From Novosphingobium sediminicola (GTDB lineage: Bacteria; Pseudomonadota; Alphaproteobacteria; Sphingomonadales; Sphingomonadaceae), in assembly GCF_014196525.1 (NCBI RefSeq), contig NZ_JACIDX010000012.1:122056-186055 (forward strand): DNA of 64,000 nt. The letters run 5' to 3'. The position numbers were made by a program, and so were the translations under genes. Under the pieces are notes generated by a model. It saw nothing but the letters and a program-made list of their open reading frames with translations, had not been told where the DNA came from and did not search any database. The stretch's first letter is position 1; every line of letters starts with the position of its first letter. Shown piece by piece: positions 47,089-56,414 of the stretch.

Positions 47089-48239
47089 CAGGCCAGCAAC
47101 AGCGTTGCCGCCGCCTGCGCCGCAATGCCTTCGCCGCGCCCGGTAAAACCCAGCTTTTCCGTGGTCGTGGCCTTGACGCTGACCAATCCCACATCGACGC
47201 CCATGATCGCGGCCAGACGCGCGCGCATCGCCTCGCGGTGAGGGCCGATCTTGGGCGCTTCGCAGATGATGGTCACATCGACATGGCCGATGACATAGCC
47301 CACTTCGCCAGCCAGCTTGACCGCATGGGCAAGGAAGCGGTCCGAGGCCGCGCCCTTCCACTGGGGATCGCTGGGCGGAAAATGTTGGCCAATATCGCCG
47401 CGCGCGCAGGCGCCAAGGATCGCATCGACCAGCGCATGGATCGCTACATCGGCGTCGCTATGTCCGCTAAGGCCCTGATGATGGTCGATCTTGACCCCGC
47501 AGAGCCACAATTCCTCGCCATCTTCAAGGCGATGGACATCATAGCCCGTGCCCATCCGCACGGGGGGCAGAGTGGACGCAAAATCGCTGGCATAGGTCAG
47601 CTTATGCAAGGCTTCATCTCCATCAACCAGAGCGATACCCAGACCATAAGCCCGAGCAACCTGTGCATCATCACCCGCGTTGGTTGGGCCATCCCACGCA
47701 CGATGCGCGGCCAGAATATCGGCAAAGCGAAAGCTCTGCGGCGTCTGCACCCGGCGCAAGGCCTCGCGGCGGGCTGGCGCTCCCATCAGATTGTCCGAGG
47801 CGTTACACAAGCTGTCCACGACGGGCAGAACAGGAATCGCGCCGGGTTGATGCTCCAGCGCCTTTTCCAGCCTTTCGACCACCGCCAGAGGCAGGATCGG
47901 ACGGGCCGCATCATGGATATGTACGATGGCGGGCGCGTCATTGGCCAGAGCCTCCAGCCCCGCACGCACCGAATCCTGCCGCGAGGCCCCGCCCGTGATC
48001 AGCCGAACCGGCAGGCCATCAAGCGCCGCCGAGGCCACATCATGCGCGCCATCGGGGATCACCACCACAATCGGCGCTACACCGGCGGTCAGAAGCCGCT
48101 CGACCGAATGGCGCACCACCGGCTTGCCGCGCCAATTGGCGAATTGCTTGGGCATGGGTTGGCCCGCGCGTAGGCCCGCTCCTGCGGCCACAATGATGGC
48201 GGCGTTACGTGGTTCTGCTTGAGTCGTGGCGCTGCTCAT
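47088..48239 (-). CDS. ispDF: Bifunctional IspD/IspF isoprenoid synthesis enzyme
   Basis: 383 residues. N-terminal IspD cytidylyltransferase domain (AAIIVAAGAGLRAGQPMPKQF, IVHIHDAARP) makes CDP-methylerythritol; C-terminal IspF cyclodiphosphate synthase domain (MGTGYDVHRL with D/H zinc ligands, GLSGHSDADV, ICEAPKIGPH, KATTTEKLGFTGRGEGIAAQA) forms the cyclic diphosphate. The fusion is common in alphaproteobacteria and covers steps 3 and 5 of the MEP pathway. Start 48239 is chosen as the family start; the longer frame runs into dusB's promoter side. Confidence 0.94.
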   Translation of the reverse strand: MSSATTQAEPRNAAIIVAAGAGLRAGQPMPKQFANWRGKPVVRHSVERLLTAGVAPIVVVIPDGAHDVASAALDGLPVRLITGGASRQDSVRAGLEALANDAPAIVHIHDAARPILPLAVVERLEKALEHQPGAIPVLPVVDSLCNASDNLMGAPARREALRRVQTPQSFRFADILAAHRAWDGPTNAGDDAQVARAYGLGIALVDGDEALHKLTYASDFASTLPPVRMGTGYDVHRLEDGEELWLCGVKIDHHQGLSGHSDADVAIHALVDAILGACARGDIGQHFPPSDPQWKGAASDRFLAHAVKLAGEVGYVIGHVDVTIICEAPKIGPHREAMRARLAAIMGVDVGLVSVKATTTEKLGFTGRGEGIAAQAAATLLLA

Positions 48240-48325
48240 GGATCGCGCCGGTAATCCCTTGCTGTGCGGCGCGCAATCCTTTATGCGCTGCCCACTTTTT
48301 AGGCACGCCCCATAGCAGAACATTC

Positions 48326-49339
48326 ATGACAGACACTCCCATCCCCCCCACCTTGAAGCCGATCCATATCGGCCCCGTCCAGATCGATTGCCCGGTTGTG
48401 CTGGCGCCGATGACGGCTGTCACCGATCTGCCGTTTCGGCGCATCGTGCGGCGCTATGGTTCGGGGCTGAACGTCACCGAGATGATCGCCAGCCCGGCCG
48501 CCATCCGCGAAACGCGCCAGTCGATCCAGAAGGCCGCGTGGGACCCGATGGAGGAGCCGGTCTCGATGCAATTGGTCGGCTGCGAGCCGGATCAGATGGC
48601 AGAGGCGGCGAAGATCGCGGCCGACAAGGGCGCCGCGATCATCGACATCAATATGGGCTGTCCGGTGAAAAAGGTGGTCAATGGCGATGCCGGTTCGGCG
48701 CTGATGCGCGTGCCGGATCTGGCTGCGCGGTTGATTGAGGCCTGTGTGAAGGCGGTGGACGTGCCGGTCACGGTCAAGATGCGGATGGGCTGGTGCCTCG
48801 ACAGTCTCAACGCTCCCGAACTGGCGCGTATTGCGCAGGATCTGGGCGCGAAGATGATTACCGTGCATGGTCGCACCCGCAATCAGATGTATAAGGGCAC
48901 CGCCGACTGGGCCTTTGTGCGCCGTGTGAAGGAAGCGGTCGATATTCCCGTTATCGTCAATGGCGACATTTGCACGATCGAGGATGTGGCCAATGCGGTC
49001 GAGCAATCGGGCGCCGATGGCGTGATGATCGGGCGCGGTTCCTATGGGCGGCCGTGGCTGCTGGGCCAGATGATGCATTGGCTGGAAACGGGTGAGCGTC
49101 TCGACGAGCCATCGCTGGCCGAGAAATATGCTGTGATCCTTGAGCATTACGAGGACATGCTGGCCCATTATGACATCAAGACCGGCGTCAATATGTTTCG
49201 CAAGCATATCGGCTGGTACACGCATGGGCTGCATGGTTCGGCATCGTTTCGCAACAAGGCCAATTTCATGGACGATCCCAAGGATGTGAAGGCCGCGCTC
49301 CACGAATTTTTTGCGCCGCTGTTGCAAGACGCGGCCTGA
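48326..49339 (+). CDS. dusB: tRNA-dihydrouridine synthase B
   Basis: 337-residue FMN enzyme reducing uridine to dihydrouridine in tRNA. Family motifs: VVLAPMTAVTDLPFR, IIDINMGCPVKKV (catalytic Cys), VTVKMRMGW, TVHGRTR and IPVIVNGDI, with GRGSYGRPW. In alphaproteobacteria this nifR3-type gene leads the ntr operon, as here: the ntrB start overlaps its stop (TGATG). Confidence 0.94.
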   Translation: MTDTPIPPTLKPIHIGPVQIDCPVVLAPMTAVTDLPFRRIVRRYGSGLNVTEMIASPAAIRETRQSIQKAAWDPMEEPVSMQLVGCEPDQMAEAAKIAADKGAAIIDINMGCPVKKVVNGDAGSALMRVPDLAARLIEACVKAVDVPVTVKMRMGWCLDSLNAPELARIAQDLGAKMITVHGRTRNQMYKGTADWAFVRRVKEAVDIPVIVNGDICTIEDVANAVEQSGADGVMIGRGSYGRPWLLGQMMHWLETGERLDEPSLAEKYAVILEHYEDMLAHYDIKTGVNMFRKHIGWYTHGLHGSASFRNKANFMDDPKDVKAALHEFFAPLLQDAA

Positions 49340-50493
49340 TGGCGCCCGACGCCATTTCCCCGGCGCCAGACGCGCGGCGCATGTTGCTCAGCCTGCCTCA
49401 GGCGGTGCTGCTGCTGGCGCCGGGGCAGAAGATCTCGATGGCCAATCCGGCGGCTGAACAGTTTCTGGGCCAAAGCCAGCGTCGCCTGTTGGGGCGCTCG
49501 CTGGTCGATGTCGTGGCGCTGGACGATGAGCGCCTGATGCAGCGCGTTTATGAAAGCGATGCGCCGATTACCGCGCGTCAGGTCGACGCCCATGTGTTGG
49601 GTCAGGGCAGCCGCCGGATCGACATTGCCACCACCCCGGTGATGGATGCGCCGGGCTGGATGATGGTCACTCTGGCCGACAGCGCCACCGTCGAGCCGCT
49701 GGGCCAGTCGATGCCGGGCGATGGCGATGGGCGGCTGCGCGGGCCGGAGGTGCTGGCCCATGAGATCAAGAATCCGCTGGCGGGCATTCGCGGCGCGGCG
49801 CAATTGCTGGCGCGTAAGGTGGAGGGCAGCGACCGCGCTCTGACCATTCTGATCGCCGACGAGGTGGACCGCATCGCCAAGCTGATCGACCAGATGCAGA
49901 CGCTTTCGCGCCGCACGGCCGATCCGGTCGAACCGTGCAATCTGCATGAAACCATCCGCCGCGCCAGCACGATCCTGTCGGCGGCGGGCGCAGAGGATGG
50001 CAAGGCGCGGATCGAGGAGGAATTCGACCCCTCGCTGCCCCCCGTTCTGGGCAGCGCGCATGGGCTGGTGCAGGTGCTTATCAATCTGCTCTCCAACGCG
50101 CGCGAGGCGACGCAGGCAACCGAAAGCCCGCGCATCATCGTGCGCACGCGCTTCGTCTCGGGGCTGCAATTGCATGCTACCGATCGCGGCAAGGCGGTGC
50201 GTCTGCCCATCGAGGTGCGCGTGTCGGACAATGGGCCGGGCATCGATCCATCGGTGCGCGACCAGATTTTTGAGCCTTTCGTCACCAGCAAAAAGACCGG
50301 GCAGGGGCTGGGTCTGGCGCTGGTGCGCAAGCTGGTGCGCGACATGAATGGGCGCATCACCCATGATCGCGACGAGGCGGCGGGCTGGACCCATTTCCGC
50401 CTGCATCTGCCGATTGCGACGACGGGGGCATCGCTGGGTGGGGCATCGGGCCGCTCCCGCCGAAAATCGGCCCAAGACGCTCTTAACGGATAA
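49339..50493 (+). CDS. ntrB: Nitrogen regulation histidine kinase NtrB
   Basis: 384-residue soluble PAS-type kinase. PAS domain covers about 12-125, phospho-His is in LAHEIKNPLAGIRGAAQLL, and the ATPase boxes are NLLSNAREA, VSDNGPGI and GQGLGLALVRKLV. In known systems it phosphorylates NtrC under nitrogen limitation and is controlled by PII. Starts overlapping dusB and is followed 5 bases later by ntrC. Confidence 0.94.
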   Translation: MAPDAISPAPDARRMLLSLPQAVLLLAPGQKISMANPAAEQFLGQSQRRLLGRSLVDVVALDDERLMQRVYESDAPITARQVDAHVLGQGSRRIDIATTPVMDAPGWMMVTLADSATVEPLGQSMPGDGDGRLRGPEVLAHEIKNPLAGIRGAAQLLARKVEGSDRALTILIADEVDRIAKLIDQMQTLSRRTADPVEPCNLHETIRRASTILSAAGAEDGKARIEEEFDPSLPPVLGSAHGLVQVLINLLSNAREATQATESPRIIVRTRFVSGLQLHATDRGKAVRLPIEVRVSDNGPGIDPSVRDQIFEPFVTSKKTGQGLGLALVRKLVRDMNGRITHDRDEAAGWTHFRLHLPIATTGASLGGASGRSRRKSAQDALNG

Positions 50494-50498
50494 GATTT

Positions 50499-51914
50499 AT
50501 GACCATTTTGCTGGTTGAGGACGATGAGTCCATTGCCATCGTCATCACTGCTGCGCTGGAGGCCGAGGGCTTTTCGGTGGTGCGCTGCGATTCGATTGTC
50601 GAGCGTGATCGCCTGCTGGCCACACAGGAATTTTCGGCGCTGGTCACCGATGTGATGCTGACCGATGGCGACGGGATCGAGACGCTGGGCCGGGTGCGCG
50701 AAATGCATCCCGATCTGCCGGTGATCGTGCTGTCGGCGCAGAACACGCTGGATACGGCGGTGCGCGCGTCGGACACCGGGGCGTTTGAATATTTCCCCAA
50801 GCCTTTTGACATTGACGAACTGGTACGCACCGTGCGGCAGGCGGCAGGTTCGCAGGGGGCGTCGCTTGGCGGGGGCGTGGATGAAGGGCCGGGGCAGGGC
50901 CTGCCGCTGGTCGGGCGTTCGGCCTCGATGCAGGCGGTGTACCGGATGATTACGCGCGTGCTGCGCAATGATCTGACCGTGCTGATTTTGGGTGAGAGCG
51001 GGACGGGCAAGGAACTGGTGGCCGAGGCGATCCATCAGTTGGGGCATCGACAGAAGGGGCCATTCGTGGCGGTCAATACGGCGGCGATTCCGGCTGACCT
51101 GATCGAGAGCGAATTGTTCGGCCATGAAAAGGGGGCCTTCACCGGTGCGGTGGCGCGCCATATCGGCAAGTTCGAGCAGGCGGCAGGCGGCACTCTGTTC
51201 CTCGACGAAATCGGCGATATGCCGATGCAGGCTCAGACCCGCCTGCTGCGCGCGCTGCAATCGGGCAGCATCCGCCGCGTGGGCGGGCGCGACGAGGTGA
51301 GCATCGACACACGCATAGTGGCGGCCACCAACAAGGATCTGGAGCCGATGATCGCGGCGGGGCAATTCCGCGAGGATCTCTATTACCGGCTGAACGTGGT
51401 GCCGATCCATCTGCCGCCTTTGCGTGAGCGGGCCGATGATATTGCGGCGCTGGCGCGTCATTTCCTCGCGCTGGCGGCCACCGAGGGCCTGCCCAGGCGG
51501 CGTCTGGCGCCCGAGGCCGAGGCGATGCTGATGCGTCAGCCATGGCGGGGCAATGTGCGCGAGCTTCGCAATTTCATCTATCGGCTGGCGTTGCTGGCGC
51601 GTGAGGATGTGATTGATGAGGCGGCTTTGGAACCGATGCTGGCTTCTGCCGCACGGGCTGAGGAGCAGGTGGACATCCCGCTCGATTTGAACAGCGCGGT
51701 CGAACGCTGGCTGGGCGAGCATAATCCGCCGCCCGGCACCGTGTATGACGCTGCGCTGGCGGCGTTTGAAAGACCGCTGTTCAACCGCATTCTGGCCGTG
51801 ACCGGGGGCAATCAGCTTCGCGCGGCGCAAATGCTGGGGATCAACCGGAACACTCTGCGCAAGCGCCTTGGCGAATTGTCGATAGACCCGGATTCCTTTC
51901 TGCGCCGGCCATAA
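50499..51914 (+). CDS. ntrC: Nitrogen regulation response regulator NtrC
   Basis: 471-residue sigma-54 activator. Receiver domain with VEDDESIA and VTDVMLTDGDG phospho-Asp; AAA+ domain with GESGTGKE, GAFTGA and LFLDEIGD; C-terminal Fis-type HTH (NQLRAAQMLGINRNTLRKRL). Activates glutamine synthetase and ammonium uptake genes when phosphorylated by NtrB. Confidence 0.94.
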   Translation: MTILLVEDDESIAIVITAALEAEGFSVVRCDSIVERDRLLATQEFSALVTDVMLTDGDGIETLGRVREMHPDLPVIVLSAQNTLDTAVRASDTGAFEYFPKPFDIDELVRTVRQAAGSQGASLGGGVDEGPGQGLPLVGRSASMQAVYRMITRVLRNDLTVLILGESGTGKELVAEAIHQLGHRQKGPFVAVNTAAIPADLIESELFGHEKGAFTGAVARHIGKFEQAAGGTLFLDEIGDMPMQAQTRLLRALQSGSIRRVGGRDEVSIDTRIVAATNKDLEPMIAAGQFREDLYYRLNVVPIHLPPLRERADDIAALARHFLALAATEGLPRRRLAPEAEAMLMRQPWRGNVRELRNFIYRLALLAREDVIDEAALEPMLASAARAEEQVDIPLDLNSAVERWLGEHNPPPGTVYDAALAAFERPLFNRILAVTGGNQLRAAQMLGINRNTLRKRLGELSIDPDSFLRRP

Positions 51915-51990
51915 AGCGGCTGCGACCTTTGGGGTAATCTGACGGTTTCCTCTTGCATTCTTGCCACAGGGGCGTTGTAATACTGCCACG

Positions 51991-54249
51991 ATGGTGAGCG
52001 ATGACAAGGCAAGACCGAAAAGATGGCCCCGCTGGTGGCGGCGGACGCTGGTTTATGCCCGGCGCGCCAATCTGGAGCCCTATGTTTGGGGCATCTCGAT
52101 CTTCGGCTTTCTGGCGGCGAGCCTTTCGGCATGGCTGGCGGTGTCGGATCAGGCGGAAAAGGGGCAGTTGCTCTCGGGCGGGATGACCGCTTCGCTGCTG
52201 GTGGGCATGTTGTTGCCTGCGATGGCGATCCTCGTGCTGATCGGGCGCTGGATTGCGGTTCGGCGCGGGGCCAGCATTCCGGGCGGCAAGGGGCGGTTGC
52301 ACACACAACTGGTGTTCCTGTTTTCGTTGATCGCGGCGGTGCCGACGCTGTTGGTGGTGATCTTTGCCTCATGGCTGTTTCAGTCGGGCGTGGAGTTCTG
52401 GTTTTCGGACAATTCGCGCGGATTGCTTGAAAACGCTAATAAGCTGGCGCGCGGCTATTACGAACAGACCCAGCGCGACGTCTCGAACGAGGCCATCGCG
52501 ATGACCAGCGACCTGCGCTATATCCTCAGCCAGACCAGCATCGTCAGCCTCGATTTCCAGCGGGCCCTGTCCTATCAGGTGCTGCAACGCGGGCTGGACG
52601 AAGTGGCGATCCTGCAAAAGGGCGCCGATGGGCGGATGATTACGGTGGCGATCGTTGATCCTGCGCGCGATGATGCGCGCGTTCAGATTTCCACCGAGGA
52701 CCGCCGCCGGGTTGATGGCGGCGAGGCGATTGTGGTCAACGCCAAGGCGGATCGCATCGAGGCGGTGACCGCGATTGACCAGCGGACCGGGCTTTACCTC
52801 TATGCCGCGCGCACCTCCGACCTTTTGGCGATCAGCCAGGGCAAGCGCGCCGACAATATCGTCAAGGCCTATCAGGTGCTGACACAAAGGGCTCGGCTGC
52901 TGCAATTGCGGTTTAATATTGCCTTGTTTGTCATATCTTTGGTGCTGGTGGGCCTGTCGGTGGTCTTTGCCCTGCGCTTTGCCGACAGACAGGTGCAGCC
53001 GCTCTATGACCTTGTGGCCGCGGCCCAGCGGGTGGGCGCGGGCAATTATGAAATCCGCATTGCGGGGCGCAGCGGGGCCGAGGAAATCGGCCTGCTTAAC
53101 CGCGCCTTTAACCGCATGACCGAGCAGATCGAGCGTCAGACGGCCGCCCTTGTCCGCGCCAATCAGCAGATTGACGAGCGTCGCGCGCTGATGGAGGCGG
53201 TGCTGGAATCGGTGACGGCGGGGGTGATCTCGCTCGATGCGGCCGGGGCGGTGCGGCTGATGAATTCCTCGGCGCAAAAGCTGCTCTTGGGGCGCAGCGA
53301 TGGCGCGCCGGTGGGGCAGGCTCTGGCCGAAATCTCGCCTCAGATCGCGGGCATGGTGGATGAGGGCAAGCGCGAGGGCGTGGTCCAGCACGGCGTGTCG
53401 TCCGAGCGTGGGGGCGATCTGCGCACGCTGGCGGTCAAGGTGACGGCCAACAACAGCGCATCAGGCGAGGCGCAGGGCGGCCATGTCATCACCTTTGAAG
53501 ACATCACCCGGCAATTGCTGGACCAGCGGCAGGCGGCATGGTCGGACGTGGCGCGGCGCATCGCGCATGAAATCAAGAACCCGCTGACCCCCATCCAATT
53601 GGCCACAGAACGCTTGTCGCGCCGCTATCGCAAGCAGATCAGCGACAATCCCGAATTGTTCGAGGAGCTGACCGCGACGATTATTCGTCAGGTGGGCGAT
53701 CTGCGCAAGATGGTGGATGAATTCTCCTCCTTTGCCCGTATCCCCAAGCCGGTGTTCCGCTCGGAAGATCCGGTCGATCTGGCGCGGCAATCGCTGTTCC
53801 TTCAGGAGGTGGCGCGCTCGGACATTGATTTCTCGATTGAGGCGCCGGGTGACATCGGCCTTATCGGCTGCGACCGGCATCAGTTTGGTCAGGCGATGAC
53901 CAATGTGCTTAAAAACGCCACCGAGGCGGTCGAGGCCAAGCAGAAGCAGGCGGGCGAGGATTATCGCGGCGCGATCCGGCTGAGCCTGATCGACGAGGGC
54001 GAGAGTATTGTGGCGGTGGTGGCCGATAATGGCATCGGCTTGCCGCAGGACCGGGAACGTATCGTCGAACCCTATGTCACCACCCGCGACAAGGGCACGG
54101 GGCTGGGGTTGGCGATTGTGAAGAAGATTGTCGAAGAACACGGCGGCGACATGAATTTCGCCAGCGCCGAGGGCGGTGGTTCCATCGTCTCCCTGCGTTT
54201 TGCCCGCGACCCTTTGACCGCAACGCGGGCGATGGAGCCGGGAGAATGA
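51991..54249 (+). CDS. ntrY: Nitrogen regulation sensor kinase NtrY
   Basis: 752-residue membrane kinase. Three or four N-terminal helices enclose a periplasmic domain; a further helix (FNIALFVISLVLVGLSVVFAL), a HAMP domain and PAS domain precede the kinase core with phospho-His in IAHEIKNPLTPIQLATERLSRRY, boxes NVLKNATEA, DNGIGLP and GTGLGLAIVKKIVEEH. Partner of NtrX in many alphaproteobacteria, sensing nitrogen or redox state. The ATG at 51991 is preferred over a TTG ten codons upstream. Confidence 0.92.
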   Translation: MVSDDKARPKRWPRWWRRTLVYARRANLEPYVWGISIFGFLAASLSAWLAVSDQAEKGQLLSGGMTASLLVGMLLPAMAILVLIGRWIAVRRGASIPGGKGRLHTQLVFLFSLIAAVPTLLVVIFASWLFQSGVEFWFSDNSRGLLENANKLARGYYEQTQRDVSNEAIAMTSDLRYILSQTSIVSLDFQRALSYQVLQRGLDEVAILQKGADGRMITVAIVDPARDDARVQISTEDRRRVDGGEAIVVNAKADRIEAVTAIDQRTGLYLYAARTSDLLAISQGKRADNIVKAYQVLTQRARLLQLRFNIALFVISLVLVGLSVVFALRFADRQVQPLYDLVAAAQRVGAGNYEIRIAGRSGAEEIGLLNRAFNRMTEQIERQTAALVRANQQIDERRALMEAVLESVTAGVISLDAAGAVRLMNSSAQKLLLGRSDGAPVGQALAEISPQIAGMVDEGKREGVVQHGVSSERGGDLRTLAVKVTANNSASGEAQGGHVITFEDITRQLLDQRQAAWSDVARRIAHEIKNPLTPIQLATERLSRRYRKQISDNPELFEELTATIIRQVGDLRKMVDEFSSFARIPKPVFRSEDPVDLARQSLFLQEVARSDIDFSIEAPGDIGLIGCDRHQFGQAMTNVLKNATEAVEAKQKQAGEDYRGAIRLSLIDEGESIVAVVADNGIGLPQDRERIVEPYVTTRDKGTGLGLAIVKKIVEEHGGDMNFASAEGGGSIVSLRFARDPLTATRAMEPGE

Positions 54250-54292
54250 GGGGAGCCGGAGGAATGAGCCGAATGGAAAGAGGAAAAGCCTG

Positions 54293-55678
54293 ATGGCTGT
54301 CGATATCCTGATCGTTGACGACGAAAAAGACATCCGCGAACTGGTTGCCGGTGTGCTTTCCGACGAGGGCTATGAATGCCGCACCGCCGGCGACAGCCGC
54401 GCCGCGCTGGACGAGGTGGACCGGCGGCGTCCCTCGCTGGTTTTGCTCGACGTGTGGTTGCACGGCTCGCCGATGGATGGGCTGGAGGTGTTGGACGCGA
54501 TCAAGACGCGTGAGCCGGATCTGCCCGTCATCATCTTTTCGGGCCATGGCAATATCGACACGGCGGTGGCCGCGATCGGGCGCGGGGCGATGGACTTCAT
54601 CGAAAAGCCCTTTGAGACCGAGCGCCTGCTGCATCTAGTCGAACGCGCCACGGAAACGGAGCGGTTGCGCCGGGAAAACGCGCGGCTGAAGCTGGACACC
54701 GCGCAGGGCACGGAGTTTCATGGTTCATCCAGTGCAATCAACCATGTACGCGCCACACTTAAACGCGTTGCCAATACCGGCAGCCGCCTGCTGATCTCCG
54801 GGCCTTCGGGTGTGGGCAAGGAAGTGGCGGCGCGTCTGCTCCATTCGTGGAGCGGGCGGGCGGAAAAGCCCTTTGTCAGCGTCAATTCGGCCCGGATCAC
54901 GCCTGAACGCTTCGAAGAGGAATTGTTCGGCGAAGAGGCCAATGGCAAGTTGGTGCGTGCAGGGCTGCTCGAACTGGCTGATGGCGGCACGCTTTATCTG
55001 GACGAAGTGGGCGATATGCCGCTGTCGACTCAGGCGCGCATCCTGCGGGTTTTGACCGAGCAGGCATTTGTCCGCGTGGGCGGCAATCGCCAGATCCGCG
55101 TTGATGTGCGCGTGGTGTCCTCGACCAGCCGCAATCTGGAAAAGGAAATCATCGACAAGACCTTCCGCGAAGATCTGTTCTATCGGCTCAACGTGGTTCC
55201 GGTGGCGGTGCCTCCGCTGGCCGAGCGGCGCGAGGATATTCCCGTGCTGGTTCAGCATTTCTTTGCCCGCTATGCCAATGATCAAGGCATGCCGCCGCCC
55301 GATATCAGCATTGAGGCGATGGCCGCGATGCAGGCCTATGAATGGCCGGGCAATGTGCGCCAATTGCGCAATGTGGTGGAGCGCACGGTGATTCTGGCCC
55401 CGCGCGAGAGGCTGGGGCGGATCGAGGTCGATATGCTGCCCGCCGAGATCAACAGCGGGCGTCTGGCCGGAGATTCCGGCATGTCCTCCTTGATGGGCGT
55501 GCCCTTGCGTGAGGCGCGGGAAAACTTTGAGCGGGAATATCTGCGGGTCCAGATCCGGCGCTTTTCCGGCAATATTTCAAAGACCGCCGCCTTCATCGGG
55601 ATGGAGCGCTCGGCCTTGCATCGTAAACTCAAGCTGCTGGGCATGGGCGACAAGCGGGATGATGACGAGGAAGAGTGA
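54293..55678 (+). CDS. ntrX: Nitrogen assimilation response regulator NtrX
   Basis: 461-residue sigma-54 type regulator. Receiver (DILIVDDEKDI, VLLDVWLHGSPMDG), AAA+ domain and HTH (NISKTAAFIGMERSALHRKLKLL). In place of GAFTGA the loop reads GEEANGK, i.e. it lacks the sigma-54 contact motif, as in many NtrX proteins that may use other polymerase contacts. Lies 43 bases after ntrY. Confidence 0.93.
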   Translation: MAVDILIVDDEKDIRELVAGVLSDEGYECRTAGDSRAALDEVDRRRPSLVLLDVWLHGSPMDGLEVLDAIKTREPDLPVIIFSGHGNIDTAVAAIGRGAMDFIEKPFETERLLHLVERATETERLRRENARLKLDTAQGTEFHGSSSAINHVRATLKRVANTGSRLLISGPSGVGKEVAARLLHSWSGRAEKPFVSVNSARITPERFEEELFGEEANGKLVRAGLLELADGGTLYLDEVGDMPLSTQARILRVLTEQAFVRVGGNRQIRVDVRVVSSTSRNLEKEIIDKTFREDLFYRLNVVPVAVPPLAERREDIPVLVQHFFARYANDQGMPPPDISIEAMAAMQAYEWPGNVRQLRNVVERTVILAPRERLGRIEVDMLPAEINSGRLAGDSGMSSLMGVPLREARENFEREYLRVQIRRFSGNISKTAAFIGMERSALHRKLKLLGMGDKRDDDEEE

Positions 55679-55814
55679 ATACGTCTTTCGCAATTTCGGC
55701 ATTTACGCTGCAACTGCGAGAGGCTAGACATGGGACTCAATCGGCCAGAGGCGCAGAATCACCTTTGGCCAGAATGCGGACCGTAGAAACGGCCGCCAAC
55801 AATAGGAGCAAACC

Positions 55815-56414
55815 ATGTCTACTGGCCGCACGCTTTCCGCTCGTCCGCGTTCAAAGCCTGAAGAAGTCGAAGGCGAAGAGGGCAACGAAGTCGTTGCCGC
55901 AGCACCCGTTCCCGCGCCGTCGGGCAAGGGCAGCCAGAATTTGCAGGACCAGTTCCTGAACTATCTGCGCAAGAACAAGACCCCCGTCACCATGTTCCTC
56001 GTCAAGGGCGTGAAGTTGCAGGGTATTGTCACGTGGTTCGACAATTTCTCGATCCTTCTGCGCCGTGATGGTCAGTCGCAGCTGGTCTATAAGCACGCCG
56101 TTTCCACCATCATGCCCAGCCAACCCATCGACACGCGCCTGTTCCCGCAGGGCGGCGACGCGTCGAAGAAGGCCCGCCTGCTGCAGGATGTGTTCCTTTC
56201 CTCGATCCGCTCGTCCAGCGTGCAGGTCACGATGTTCCTGGTGAACGGCGTGATGCTTCAGGGGCGCGTGGCGGCCTATGACCTGTTCTGCATGATGCTG
56301 GAACGCGAAGGTTATGTGCAGCTTGCCTATAAGCATGCGGTGTCGACAATTCAGCCGCTTGGTCCGGTCGATCTGACCGGCGAGTGGGATGGTGAAGAAG
56401 GTTCAGACGCCTGA
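55815..56414 (+). CDS. hfq: Hfq with two tandem Sm domains
   Basis: 199 residues, about twice normal Hfq. First Sm domain at 42-103 (LQDQFLNYLRKNKTPVTMFLVKG ... VYKHAVSTI) keeps all hexamer and RNA-binding residues including the basic rim RKNK and YKH. Second at 122-183 (LQDVFLSSIRSSSVQVTMFLVNG ... AYKHAVSTI) keeps the Sm core and YKH but has RSSS in place of the rim. An acidic N-terminal tail of 40 residues precedes them. Likely assembles as trimers of a double-unit, giving a six-domain ring with alternating faces; sRNA chaperone role is known for Hfq, the stoichiometry is inferred. A ribosome site AGGAG precedes the start. Confidence 0.95.
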   Translation: MSTGRTLSARPRSKPEEVEGEEGNEVVAAAPVPAPSGKGSQNLQDQFLNYLRKNKTPVTMFLVKGVKLQGIVTWFDNFSILLRRDGQSQLVYKHAVSTIMPSQPIDTRLFPQGGDASKKARLLQDVFLSSIRSSSVQVTMFLVNGVMLQGRVAAYDLFCMMLEREGYVQLAYKHAVSTIQPLGPVDLTGEWDGEEGSDA

